Source: Candidatus Rokuibacteriota bacterium (GTDB lineage Bacteria > Methylomirabilota > Methylomirabilia > Rokubacteriales > CSP1-6). Taken from it: a stretch of DNA of 51,703 bases. The stretch is taken from contig QHTB01000146.1 of NCBI GenBank assembly GCA_003220615.1, positions 1 through 51,703 on the forward strand. Direction: 5' to 3'. The translations under genes were made by a program, and so were the position numbers. Shown here piece after piece: positions 1-10,626 of the stretch (positions are counted from its first letter, which is position 1; every line of letters begins with the position of its first letter). Below the pieces are notes generated by a model, which did no database searches, was not told the origin of the DNA, and saw only the letters and a list, made by a program, of their open reading frames with translations.

Positions 1-421
<421 letters not shown>

Positions 422-498
422 TATGAACTCATAACGACGACAATCGGAGACGATGCGTCGTCTGGCTGCACTCGAGGATCTCCGTGTTCGGAAAAGTT
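422..498 (+). other. 23S-5S internal spacer with processing-type hairpin
   Basis: The spacer is 77 bases. The segments ACGACG near 434-439 and CGTCGT near 456-461 are complementary and can form a stem. Such stems flanking mature rRNAs are often RNase III or maturation sites. The pairing is seen in the sequence; the processing role is inferred. Confidence 0.4.
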
Positions 499-614
<116 letters not shown>

Positions 615-623
615 GTAAATCAC

Positions 624-658
624 GCGCCCGGGTGAAGCCGCCCGGGCGCTCGTGTTTC
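624..658 (+). terminator. rRNA operon terminator
   Basis: A perfect 9-bp GC stem (GCGCCCGGG at 624-632, CCCGGGCGC at 641-649) with an 8-base loop is followed by TCGTGTTTCTG, a modest T-rich tail. It sits just after the 5S rRNA, where an rRNA operon should end. Confidence 0.8.
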
Positions 659-717
659 TGTGATCCGTCAACGCGCCCGCAGTCTCCGGCCGCGATGCTT
701 ACGCGCATGGAGTGATC

Positions 718-1665
718 ATGGACGCATGGGGCAAAGAGCTGGTGGTCGAGCTCTACACGCGATATGCACCGGACGTCGAGCGACTGCAGCGCTTCGACGC
801 CTTCATTCCGACGATCGGGAAGTCCTATGCCGGGGAGGAGCGCCGACTCCTCTACCTCATGACCCGCTTCATCGAGCCCGAGTTGATCATCGAGTTCTCT
901 CCGAAGCGGGGCTGGACCACGCTCCACATGGCAGCCGCCCTCGAGGACAACCACAAGGGGCGGATCATTTCATTCGAGCTCGATCCGATCTATGCGGCGC
1001 TGACGAAGCGGACGGTGAAGACGGCCCGCCTCGCCCACCGCGTCGAGGTCGTCGTCGGCGACGTCCGTGAGGAATTTCCGCGCGTGTACGGCGACCCGGG
1101 CACCTGGCGGTCGGCACCGGAGATCGGATTCCTCTTCGTGGACTCCGACCACAGCGCCGAATTCGCTCACTGGTACCTGGGCAACCTGTTTCCGCTGGTC
1201 CGGCAAAACGGGGTGATCCACGCTCACGATATCGAGGCGTCGCCGGAGCGCGTCGTGAATCAAGAGCCGCTCCCGCTCGAGCCGACCGGGGAGGAGAAGG
1301 TCCTGGCCGAGCACCTCGTTCGCCATCGGGACCGATATCGCTGGTTCAGTGTCGCCGACGCGGTCCGCGATCACGCCTACCTTGCCGCCGTAAGACCGTG
1401 GGGAGGCGGGGACCTTTCGTTCCCGCCCGGTCGGGTGCGACTCCATCCCACGGAGAAGCGCATGGGATTCGAGCGCAATCCCTCGTTGTGGATCCTCCAG
1501 ACGGGCGCCCAGGAATCGAAGACGTATCCCGACCGACCCTTCGAGCCGTTGCACCGCACCCTGAAGCAGCGTCTCGCGTACGAGACGCGGAAACAGATCG
1601 CATCGTTCTACGCGCCGCTGCGCGAGAGGCGACGCATGCGGAGGCAGACGTCTCCCCGCGGATGA
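718..1665 (+). CDS. SAM-dependent methyltransferase, Methyltransf_24-like
   Basis: This 315-residue protein looks like a class I methyltransferase of the Methyltransf_24 type. Near residues 65-95 it has an acidic segment followed by RGWTTLHMAAAL and then IISFELDP, where the cofactor ribose would bind. The later segment FLFVDSDHSAEF plus NGVIHAHDI matches the DGDHSY and GGxxxxHD blocks of the family. The first glycine-rich motif is atypical (EFSPKRG rather than GxGxG). I chose ATG at 718 because GGAG (709-712) lies 5 bases upstream; GTG at 712 is also open. The substrate is unknown. It converges with the rhomboid gene. Confidence 0.7.
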   Translation: MDAWGKELVVELYTRYAPDVERLQRFDAFIPTIGKSYAGEERRLLYLMTRFIEPELIIEFSPKRGWTTLHMAAALEDNHKGRIISFELDPIYAALTKRTVKTARLAHRVEVVVGDVREEFPRVYGDPGTWRSAPEIGFLFVDSDHSAEFAHWYLGNLFPLVRQNGVIHAHDIEASPERVVNQEPLPLEPTGEEKVLAEHLVRHRDRYRWFSVADAVRDHAYLAAVRPWGGGDLSFPPGRVRLHPTEKRMGFERNPSLWILQTGAQESKTYPDRPFEPLHRTLKQRLAYETRKQIASFYAPLRERRRMRRQTSPRG

Positions 1666-1686
1666 GGTCCCTACGCGCCCGGCGGG

Positions 1687-2511
1687 CTAGAGAAGCGCAG
1701 AGCCGAACTGGAGGGCGAAGGCGAGCACGGTGGCGATGATGCAGAGGGCGGCGAGCATGCGGTCGAAGCTCTGCTCGCGCCCGCGCTCGGCCGCCGAGAG
1801 CGAGAGTCCAGCCAGGAACCCGCCGATGAAGCCGCCGGCGTGGGCGAAGTTGTTCACGCCGGACATGAAGAACCCGAAGATGAACAGCACGAGCGCCCAC
1901 TGCCCGTACTGCCGCAGGATGAGGCCGCCGAACACACCGCCCCGCTTCCGTCCGTACGCGACCATGGCGCCCAATAATCCGAAGATGGCGCCGGACGCTC
2001 CGATCGTGAACGGCACGCCGACCAGGTTGGAGGCGACGAAACCGAGCGCGCCCGACACGGTGAAGATCACGACCAGGCGCGCCGGCCCGAACATATCTTC
2101 TACCGCCGGACCGAGCTGACGGATCCAGAGCAAGTTGAACAGGATGTGAAGGATGCTGCCGTGGAGATAGATGCCGGTCAGCAGCGTCCACCAGTGCCCG
2201 TACGCCCAGGGTATCGTTCCCGCCCCGCCGAGCGAGAAGAGCATGCGGTCGCTCGGCGCGAAGGCATCGAAGACGCCTCGCGGCCGAAGCGCTGAGGCCG
2301 GGTCCAACACGATGCTCGCCACGTACAGCACCACGCAGAGGACCGTGACGGCATTGATGAAATTCCAGCGCCGGAAGAGTGTGCCGAGGGTGCCGCCGAA
2401 GCCCCACATGCCGGGATTGCGCCGACCACAGACGAGACAGACCAGCGCGTCAGCGTTGGTCAGGCGGCCGCACGATGGGCACAGGATGGCGCCAGACGTC
2501 TTACGAAACAT
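1687..2511 (-). CDS. rhomboid family intramembrane serine protease with N-terminal zinc ribbon
   Basis: This 274-residue protein starts with a zinc-ribbon-like pair (CPSC at 11-14, CLVC at 25-28), then a multi-pass rhomboid domain. The family motif HxxxxHxxxN is present (H117, H122, N126). The nucleophile motif GASGAIFG places Ser at 173, and the partner His is H224 in NNFAHAGG, so the Ser-His dyad looks intact. Rhomboids cut transmembrane substrates inside the inner membrane; this substrate is unknown. The start at 2511 overlaps the yacG end by 11 bases, which suggests translational coupling. Starts at 2532 or 2562 are open but overlap yacG more. Confidence 0.85.
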   Translation of the reverse strand: MFRKTSGAILCPSCGRLTNADALVCLVCGRRNPGMWGFGGTLGTLFRRWNFINAVTVLCVVLYVASIVLDPASALRPRGVFDAFAPSDRMLFSLGGAGTIPWAYGHWWTLLTGIYLHGSILHILFNLLWIRQLGPAVEDMFGPARLVVIFTVSGALGFVASNLVGVPFTIGASGAIFGLLGAMVAYGRKRGGVFGGLILRQYGQWALVLFIFGFFMSGVNNFAHAGGFIGGFLAGLSLSAAERGREQSFDRMLAALCIIATVLAFALQFGSALL

Positions 2512-2662
2512 TGTCGGAATGTTGCCTCTCATCGATACGATACCCTTCATCGAGCCAGACACCGAGGTCGATCAGCCGACAGACGAGCGAGCAGAATGGG
2601 CGGTGCGGATTGCCCGGCCAGACGACGTCGGCATGACAGGTGGGACACGTGAGGCGATGCAT
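2501..2662 (-). CDS. yacG: DNA gyrase inhibitor YacG-like zinc protein
   Basis: A 53-residue protein with the YacG pattern: CPTC near residues 6-9, then RPFCSLVCRLIDLGVWLDEGYRI, giving four Cys ligands for one zinc. In E. coli YacG binds GyrB and inhibits gyrase; the role here is inferred from the family. ATG at 2662 puts CPTC five residues in, as is usual. An upstream TTG at 2701 preceded by AGGA is also open, but that TTG forms part of a likely -35 box. It is co-transcribed with the overlapping rhomboid gene. Confidence 0.82.
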   Translation of the reverse strand: MHRLTCPTCHADVVWPGNPHRPFCSLVCRLIDLGVWLDEGYRIDERQHSDNVS

Positions 2663-2671
2663 CGTGTGGGC

Positions 2672-2701
2672 ATCGTACTCAGCGCCCACAAAGTGTGTCA
2701 A
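2672..2701 (-). promoter_or_regulatory. putative sigma70 promoter for yacG-rhomboid
   Basis: On the minus strand TTGACA (2701-2696) is 18 bases from TACGAT (2677-2672). The predicted start site, about 7 bases on, falls within a few bases of the yacG ATG at 2662, so the mRNA may have almost no leader. Confidence 0.45.
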
Positions 2702-2722
2702 CTCAGTGACTTTCCTGACGCT

Positions 2723-2738
2723 TGGGAATCATTTCCCA
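2723..2738. promoter_or_regulatory. palindrome between divergent yacG and hppA promoters
   Basis: TGGGAA (2723-2728), TCAT, TTCCCA (2733-2738) is a perfect 6-bp inverted repeat. It abuts the hppA -35 box at 2739 and lies 22 bases upstream of the yacG -35 box, which makes it a candidate operator. The symmetry is seen; the regulator is unknown. Confidence 0.4.
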
Positions 2739-2767
2739 TTGACAGCCCAGACGCCCTCGCGTAGTCT
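2739..2767 (+). promoter_or_regulatory. putative sigma70 promoter for hppA
   Basis: TTGACA (2739-2744), a 17-base spacer, then TAGTCT (2762-2767). The predicted start near 2774 gives an 83-base leader to the ATG at 2857. Confidence 0.55.
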
Positions 2768-2856
2768 GAGCCGCGAATTCGTGCCCTGCGTCCATGCGGA
2801 CGACCAGACCGAAGATCAACCGCCGTGGCAGCCGGCCCAACTCAGGAGTCCACAGC

Positions 2857-5373
<2,517 letters not shown>

Positions 5374-5380
5374 CGCGTCG

Positions 5381-6007
5381 TTGGACTTCCTGTTCGGTGC
5401 CCTCACCGGCGCGCAGTCGCTCGACGCGCTCATCCGGTGGGGCGGTTACACCGTCCTGTTCGTCATCGTTTTCGTCGAGACGGGCCTGTTCGCCTTTTTG
5501 CCCGGGGACTCGCTCCTCATCTCCGCCGGCCTGGTGGCGGCCGCCGGACACCTGAACATCTGGTGGCTCAACGTGTTGCTCTCCGTCGCGGCGGTGCTCG
5601 GCGACAACGTCGGTTACGCTATCGGCGCCCGCATCGGCCCTCGGCTCTTCACGCGCGAGAAGTCGCTGCTCTTCAACCCCGCCCATGTCGAACGCACCCG
5701 GCGCTTCTACGACCGCCATGGCGCCAAGGCGATCGTCATCGCGCGCTTCGTGCCCATCGTCCGTACGTTCGCGCCCATCGTGGCCGGCGTCGCCGGCATG
5801 CCGTATCGTCGGTTCTTCTTCTACAATGTCGTAGGCGGAACCGGATGGGTCCTCAGCATGACGTGGGCGGGGTATCTTCTCGGTCAGACGGTGCCGAACA
5901 TCGACCGCCACATTCACATCGTCGTGATCATCGTGATCGTGCTCTCGCTCATCCCCATCCCGATCGAGATTCTCCGGGAGCGCCGAAGGTCGTCAGCCGC
6001 GCGGTGA
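5381..6007 (+). CDS. DedA family (VTT domain) membrane protein
   Basis: A 208-residue inner-membrane protein. DedA motifs are present: ETGLFAFLPGDSLL near residue 34, GDNVGYAIGARIG near 74 and ARFVPIVRTFAPIVAG near 121, whose arginines are typical of active members. DedA proteins are linked to lipid carrier recycling (for example undecaprenyl phosphate flipping) and membrane homeostasis. The start is TTG, 8 bases after the hppA stop. The stop overlaps the next gene (GTGA), so this is probably an operon with the acyltransferase. Confidence 0.88.
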   Translation: MDFLFGALTGAQSLDALIRWGGYTVLFVIVFVETGLFAFLPGDSLLISAGLVAAAGHLNIWWLNVLLSVAAVLGDNVGYAIGARIGPRLFTREKSLLFNPAHVERTRRFYDRHGAKAIVIARFVPIVRTFAPIVAGVAGMPYRRFFFYNVVGGTGWVLSMTWAGYLLGQTVPNIDRHIHIVVIIVIVLSLIPIPIEILRERRRSSAAR

Positions 6008-6861
6008 CGGGCCTGGCCGCGACGGTGGGGCGATTGCCCTTACCGATGGCGGCGTGGGTGGGCCGCCGCGTCGGCGACATCGCGTACGCCCTCCTCCCGG
6101 GCCGACGGCGGCTGGCGCTGGCGAATCTCGGCCACGTCTTTCCCGAGCGCAGCGCCGCCGAGCGGCGCCGCATCTACCGTGATTCCTGCCGGCATCTCGG
6201 CCTCGTGTTCGTCGAGTTGTGTGAGCTTCTCGCGCGTCCGCTCCCGAGATTCCTCGAGCGCATCACCATCGATGGGTTGGAGCACGTCGAAGCGGTCATG
6301 GCCACGCATGGCCGGGCCCTTGCGCTGTCGGCCCATCTCGGGAACTGGGAGCTCCTGTCGGCGGCTCATCGGTTGTCGCCCTACCATCTGGCGGTCGTCA
6401 TCCGCCCGCTGGACTCCCCGGCGCTGAACGCGCTCGCCGACGCAGTCCGTAACAAGACGGGGGTGGAGTTGATCGACAAACGCCGCGCGCTTCGCCCGGT
6501 CCTCAGCGCGCTCGGACAGGGACGGATCGTCGGGATCTTGCTGGATCAGAACGCGTCGCGTCGTGAGGGCGTCTTCGTGCCGTTCTTCGGGCGTCCGGCC
6601 AGCACATCGCGCTCGATCGCGCTTCTCGCCGTGCGCACCGGCACGCCGGTCTTGCCGATCTTTGCCCGCCGAGAACGCGCCGGCCGCCACCGAGTCATGG
6701 TTCTTCCACCCCTCGCTCCGCCCCAGACGAATGACACCGACGCCGCGGTCGTCGAACTGACGGCTCGATGCACCTCCACGATCGAGGCCGCCATCCGCCA
6801 GACTCCCGAGCAGTGGCTCTGGATGCACAACCGCTGGCGAACACAACCGCCCGGGGGATGA
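6004..6861 (+). CDS. LpxL/HtrB-like lysophospholipid acyltransferase
   Basis: This 285-residue protein fits the lipid A biosynthesis (late) acyltransferase family: a basic N terminus, HLGNWE (the HxxxxE catalytic motif, about residues 112-117), GILLDQNASRREGVFVPFFG near 178 and a C-terminal PEQWLWMHNRW block. Family members transfer an acyl chain from acyl-ACP to a lipid A precursor or similar acceptor at the inner membrane; the acceptor is not known here. The GTG start at 6004 overlaps the dedA stop. The neighbouring DedA supports an envelope-lipid role. Confidence 0.85.
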   Translation: MTGLAATVGRLPLPMAAWVGRRVGDIAYALLPGRRRLALANLGHVFPERSAAERRRIYRDSCRHLGLVFVELCELLARPLPRFLERITIDGLEHVEAVMATHGRALALSAHLGNWELLSAAHRLSPYHLAVVIRPLDSPALNALADAVRNKTGVELIDKRRALRPVLSALGQGRIVGILLDQNASRREGVFVPFFGRPASTSRSIALLAVRTGTPVLPIFARRERAGRHRVMVLPPLAPPQTNDTDAAVVELTARCTSTIEAAIRQTPEQWLWMHNRWRTQPPGG

Positions 6862-7529
6862 GCGTCCGCCAGGGCCGGTACGCGCTTGCCGTCCTCGCCA
6901 TGGCCACCGCTGCCTTCGGCGCACCGCTCGACCTGTCGCTCGACGCCTATCGCGTTGCCGCGGCGGATGGGGCCACCGGGACGGTGGCCGGTCGCGCCGT
7001 GGACGAGGCCGACCGGCGCAACAGCCAGGACGAACCCCGGGTCGGCATCGGAGTCACGCTCGTACCCTGGTCGCGAACGCTGCTCGACGAGCTCCAGGAA
7101 ATCAAGCGCCGGGTACGCGTGAAGCCGGCGACGTACCCGACGTCAGCTCGATCCGTCGTCGAGGTTCGCCGTACCTACGAGCGGGCGCTGAACAGCGCGG
7201 GCGCCGGGGACCTCGTTCGTTATGCTCCTGGCAGTGCCGACGGCACCTTCCAGTTCGAGCATGTTCCGGCCGGCCAGTGGATCCTGATCGTGGAGCACGC
7301 GGTTTTTGTCAACAAGCCCGGCCAGGCTCAAGGCGCTCAGGAGTGGAACACGTTTCGGAAGAGGCCCCAGTTCGTCGGGTACTACGCGGTCACCTTCTGG
7401 CTCGACGAACTCCGGGTGGGCCGTGGTGAGACCGCGACCGTCCAGCTCAGTGAGCGGAACGCGTGGATGACGGGGATCGACGAGAAATGGACGCCGGGGC
7501 CACAGCCGCCCCGGCGTCCGGCGCGTTAG
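6858..7529 (+). CDS. secreted protein of unknown function
   Basis: A 223-residue protein that I do not recognise. It starts at the ATGA overlap with the acyltransferase stop and has an N-terminal hydrophobic signal-like segment (about 7-22). Further in there is GTVAGRAVDEADRR and later GTFQFEHVPAGQWILIVEH, which resemble the edges of carboxypeptidase-regulatory-like or transthyretin-like beta-sandwich domains. That similarity is weak. Its position suggests co-expression with dedA and the acyltransferase, so an envelope location is likely. It converges with the next gene, 11 bases away. Confidence 0.6.
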   Translation: MSVRQGRYALAVLAMATAAFGAPLDLSLDAYRVAAADGATGTVAGRAVDEADRRNSQDEPRVGIGVTLVPWSRTLLDELQEIKRRVRVKPATYPTSARSVVEVRRTYERALNSAGAGDLVRYAPGSADGTFQFEHVPAGQWILIVEHAVFVNKPGQAQGAQEWNTFRKRPQFVGYYAVTFWLDELRVGRGETATVQLSERNAWMTGIDEKWTPGPQPPRRPAR

Positions 7530-7540
7530 CTCGCGGGGCC

Positions 7541-7960
7541 TTACTTCTTCTCTTCGGCCTTCTTCGCCGTGCTGCCGCCCCGCACACTGATGGACTGGGC
7601 GACGGTCTTGCCGTCATGGTCCATGTAGCGGACCTGAACCGAGTCGCCCGGCTTGAGATCGGCGGCGCTGACGTCCTTGCCGCCCTTCTTGACCTTGGTC
7701 TTCGGGTCGACCGCGAAGGTCCACTCGGCGTCCTTGCCCTTCTCCTTGCCGGCCACGACCACGCTGTCGGCGGAGGCGGACTTCACGGCGCCGCTCGCGC
7801 TCTTGGACGACATCTTCTTCTCGCCCATCTTCTTGTCGGCCGACTTGTCCATCTTCTTGTCTTCGGCCTTGGGCATCGGTGCGGTGGTCTGAGCGAACGC
7901 GAACCCGGTGGTACCGGCGACGAAGGTGACCGCGATGAGTAGGCTGACGATCTTCTTCAC
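7541..7960 (-). CDS. secreted lysine-rich low-complexity protein
   Basis: A 139-residue protein with a clear signal peptide (MKKIVSLLIAVTF, cleavage near FAFAQ). A lysine/serine-rich stretch follows (repeated KKMxxKSxxKK), then a small C-terminal domain around TFAVDPKTKVKKGGK and LKPGDSVQVRYMD, resembling the DUF5666-type short OB or beta domain of secreted proteins. The GTG start at 7960 follows GGGAGG with good spacing. Its own promoter lies about 120 bases upstream. Function unknown. Confidence 0.65.
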   Translation of the reverse strand: MKKIVSLLIAVTFVAGTTGFAFAQTTAPMPKAEDKKMDKSADKKMGEKKMSSKSASGAVKSASADSVVVAGKEKGKDAEWTFAVDPKTKVKKGGKDVSAADLKPGDSVQVRYMDHDGKTVAQSISVRGGSTAKKAEEKK

Positions 7961-8089
7961 GTGTGTTAGTCCTCCCGACATGGTTTCTGGTGATGTGATC
8001 GTACTATCTCCCTCTGATCCGGCTGGACCCCGCAGTCCGTCCTCCTCTTGCTAAGTGCTTGAGAAATAGACCCATAATCCTTGGCCCTC

Positions 8090-8118
8090 ACTTTATTGCA
8101 GCGCGTAGGGGGTGTCAA
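8090..8118 (-). promoter_or_regulatory. putative sigma70 promoter for the lysine-rich secreted protein
   Basis: On the minus strand TTGACA (8118-8113), 17 bases, then TAAAGT (8095-8090). The predicted start near 8083 gives a leader of roughly 120 bases. The surrounding 8040-8180 segment is clearly richer in A and T than the coding flanks. Confidence 0.5.
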
Positions 8119-8130
8119 GTATTGACCCCC
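8108..8130. repeat. inverted repeat joining back-to-back -35 boxes
   Basis: GGGGG (8108-8112) and CCCCC (8126-8130) flank TGTCAAGTATTGA, which is itself nearly symmetrical (TCAA/TTGA). The left half is the -35 box of the minus promoter. The right half (TTGACC, 8122-8127) could serve the plus-strand mltD gene, whose -10 is weak (TACACC 8146-8151, or TAAAGC 8158-8163 with TTGCCC). This is a possible shared operator. Confidence 0.4.
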
Positions 8131-8176
8131 TGTCTTGCCCCGTGATACACCCTTAGGTAAAGCTTTTCTTACATTC

Positions 8177-9493
8177 ATGACAATCAGAGCCTGTTTCTCT
8201 CTCGTGACAGGCAGTTTGCTGTGTTTTTTGGCGCCGGGCACCCTCACGCCCGTCGCTGCCGATCCGTTTTCAACTCCCGCCGCAGCGGTCGAGTACGAAG
8301 CCTTCCCGTCTTCCCGCGATGATGCGAGCGGCCTCGAGCTCCTGTGGGTTGAACGGCTGGCCGAAGAAGGTGGTTCCGGAGCATCGCTGACCGACGTTGC
8401 AGCGGCTGACGACAGCACGGATGCTTGGGCGGAGGCGTTCGCCGAGTCGAGCCGGCTCCGTGCGACGGTCGTGAGCCCGCCGTACCCCCTCGTCATCAAC
8501 GGCGCGGTCCAAGCCTTCATCGAGCGTTTCACCGGAAGCAGTCGCGATGTCGTCGAACTGTGGCTGAACCGCTCGGGTCGTTATCTGACCATGATCCGCG
8601 ACGTGCTTCGAAGCCAGGGCCTCCCTGAAGACCTGGCGTTCGTGGCGATGATCGAGAGCGGCTATAACCCGCTTGCGGTGTCACGGGCCGGCGCGAAGGG
8701 AATGTGGCAGTTCATGGCGGGGACCGCGCGGCGTTACGGTCTGCGCGTGGATCAGTGGGTCGACGAGCGGCTGGACCCTGAAAAGTCGACCACGGCCGCC
8801 GCCAAGTACCTGCGCGACCTCTACCACCAGTTCGGATCCTGGGCCCTCGCGAAGGCCGCCTACAACGCCGGCGAGTTGAAAGTGATTCGGGCCATCAAGG
8901 CGGCGAACTCGACCGACTTCTGGGCCTTGGCCAGGACTCGGCTCCTCCGTCAGGAGACGCGTGAATTCGTTCCCGCGATCCACGCGGCCACCGTGATCGG
9001 CCGTGACCCCGGGCGGTTCGGCTTCACACCCGACGAGCACACCCCGGTGGCGATCGAGAAGGTCATGGTGCCGGCCTCCACGAACCTCAAGAAGCTCGCC
9101 GGTGGCGCCGGGTTGCCCGACGATTCCCTGCGCAAGCTGAATCCTGTCCTGGTTCGCGGTACCACGCCCCCCGGCGCACCCTACGAATTGCGGGTGCCCG
9201 TGGGCTCGCGCGATGCGATCCGGACCGCGCTGGCTCCGAAGCCGCGGCCCGCGGTCGCGCGGGTTCCCCGGCGGGTCAGCAGCGTCAAGCGAGATGCCGT
9301 CAGCGGCGAGGTCCATGTGGTCCAGCCTCGTGACACCGTCAGCTCGATCGCCGATCAGTACGGTGTCCCGGTCCGCGACATCCTCCGCTGGAACGGTCTG
9401 GAGAAGCAGGCGGTCATCCGTCCAGGCGATCGCTTGCGGATCGCCGAGGTGCGGCTCTCCGCCGAGGGCGCCGGCGCGTCCGGCGCTCGTTGA
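8177..9493 (+). CDS. mltD: MltD-like membrane-bound lytic murein transglycosylase with LysM
   Basis: A 438-residue periplasmic peptidoglycan lyase. It has a signal segment (about 1-31), then an SLT domain with the catalytic Glu160 in AMIESGYNP, followed by GAKGMWQFM and AKAAYNAGE, the standard family-1 transglycosylase blocks. One C-terminal LysM repeat lies at about residues 375-420 (HVVQPRDTVSSIADQYGV to PGDRL); enterobacterial MltD has two. No lipobox is obvious, so membrane anchoring is unclear. ATG at 8177 has no good ribosome site; an upstream TTG at 8135 is open but would bury the signal sequence. Confidence 0.87.
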   Translation: MTIRACFSLVTGSLLCFLAPGTLTPVAADPFSTPAAAVEYEAFPSSRDDASGLELLWVERLAEEGGSGASLTDVAAADDSTDAWAEAFAESSRLRATVVSPPYPLVINGAVQAFIERFTGSSRDVVELWLNRSGRYLTMIRDVLRSQGLPEDLAFVAMIESGYNPLAVSRAGAKGMWQFMAGTARRYGLRVDQWVDERLDPEKSTTAAAKYLRDLYHQFGSWALAKAAYNAGELKVIRAIKAANSTDFWALARTRLLRQETREFVPAIHAATVIGRDPGRFGFTPDEHTPVAIEKVMVPASTNLKKLAGGAGLPDDSLRKLNPVLVRGTTPPGAPYELRVPVGSRDAIRTALAPKPRPAVARVPRRVSSVKRDAVSGEVHVVQPRDTVSSIADQYGVPVRDILRWNGLEKQAVIRPGDRLRIAEVRLSAEGAGASGAR

Positions 9494-9735
9494 TCGTCGA
9501 AGTCAGACTCTTCGCCACCTTCACGTCGTACCTTCCTCCGCGCGACCGAGCGACCGGTGCGACAGCTCTCGATGTTCCTGCCGGCGCGACGGTCGACGAC
9601 GTCGCCGTTCGGCTAGGAATCCCGGAAGCGATGGCCCGGGTCGCTCTCGTCAACGGTGAGGACGCCGGCCCCGAGCGTCATCTGTCGGCGGGTGACGTCG
9701 TCACGCTCTTTCCGCCGCTGATGGGAGGGGTGTAG
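9490..9735 (+). CDS. MoaD/ThiS-like ubiquitin-fold sulfur carrier with non-terminal Gly-Gly
   Basis: An 81-residue beta-grasp protein. It opens with VEVRLFATFTSYLPP and ends FPPLMGGV, the pattern of MoaD/ThiS sulfur carriers that donate sulfur as a C-terminal thiocarboxylate. Unlike standard MoaD, the Gly-Gly is followed by one Val before TAG, so it could only be activated after trimming, as for CysO or QbsE-type precursors. TTG at 9490 overlaps the mltD stop. No MoaE, MoeB or ThiF is nearby. The last 58 bases overlap the 3' end of the opposite YihY gene. Confidence 0.75.
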   Translation: MIVEVRLFATFTSYLPPRDRATGATALDVPAGATVDDVAVRLGIPEAMARVALVNGEDAGPERHLSAGDVVTLFPPLMGGV

Positions 9736-10595
9736 GGGGCTGCTGCACTGAGATCCGTGGCGTGCTCGATGACGGAATTGATCTCCGCCCCGGCCAGGAG
9801 CGCGATCCCGCTCAGGTAGAGCCAGAGCATCAGCATGATGACGCCACCGAGGGGCCCATACATCGCGTTGTAGTCGCCGAAGTATTTCAAGTAGATGCGC
9901 AGGCCGAGCGACGTGGCGAGCCACGCCAGGAGCGCGAACACCGAGCCTGGCGTGAACCACTGCCACCGCCGCCGGATCGCGGGGGCCAGGTGGTAGACGA
10001 GCGTTGTCCCGGTAAGGACGAGCACGCCGACGGCCGGCCACTGGAGGACGTTCCAGGCCACCGCGAAGGCCTGGCTCAATCCGAACCACGTCGCCACCGC
10101 TTCACCGATGCGCTCACCGAACACCAGCAGCAGCAACGCCACCAGCGTGAAGACCGAGAACGCCATCGTCAGCGTGAGCGCGATGAGTCGGCGGAGCCAC
10201 CACGGCCGGACATCGTCGATGTCGTAGGCGACGTTCAGCGCGATCACGATCGACGCCATGCCATTCGAGGCGCCCCAGAGCGCGGCGAGCACGCCGACCG
10301 AGAGCAGACCACCGCTGGCGCCGCGAACGACCTCACTGACCGTCCGGTTCACTAGCGTCGCGGCATCCCCTGGTAAGACCTGGGCGGCGTACGTCATGAG
10401 CGTGTCCCAGAGACCGGGAACCGGCAGCAGACCGAGCAGCGCCGTGAGGAACAGCAGGGTCGGGAAGAGCGCGAACAGGAAGTAGTAGGAGAGGCTGGCG
10501 GCGCGCTCCATCACCGCGTCTTCCTTGATCGAGGACCAGACGCGTCGGGTCAACTCCACGAGCGTCAACCCTCCGAGCGCCCACGGCGAGGGCAT
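9678..10595 (-). CDS. yihY: YihY/BrkB family inner-membrane protein
   Basis: A 305-residue protein with about six membrane segments. Family features are ERAASLSYYFLFALFPTLLFLTAL near residue 30, GPLGGVIMLMLWLYLSG near 255 and GAEINSVIEH near 277. The family was once called ribonuclease BN by mistake; its true function is unsettled. The start at 10595 keeps it clear of the likely selC promoter; GTG at 10613 is also open. It is divergent from selC and overlaps the MoaD-like gene tail-to-tail. Confidence 0.87.
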   Translation of the reverse strand: MPSPWALGGLTLVELTRRVWSSIKEDAVMERAASLSYYFLFALFPTLLFLTALLGLLPVPGLWDTLMTYAAQVLPGDAATLVNRTVSEVVRGASGGLLSVGVLAALWGASNGMASIVIALNVAYDIDDVRPWWLRRLIALTLTMAFSVFTLVALLLLVFGERIGEAVATWFGLSQAFAVAWNVLQWPAVGVLVLTGTTLVYHLAPAIRRRWQWFTPGSVFALLAWLATSLGLRIYLKYFGDYNAMYGPLGGVIMLMLWLYLSGIALLAGAEINSVIEHATDLSAAAPYTPPISGGKSVTTSPADR

Positions 10596-10608
10596 CGCGC
10601 CAGGATGG

Positions 10609-10614
10609 TACACT
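10609..10614 (+). promoter_or_regulatory. possible -10 box for selC
   Basis: TACACT lies 12 bases before the mature tRNA 5' end, a sensible place for a stable RNA promoter. No good -35 box is seen 16-18 bases upstream, so support is limited. Confidence 0.3.
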
Positions 10615-10626
10615 CCGGGAGGCTTC

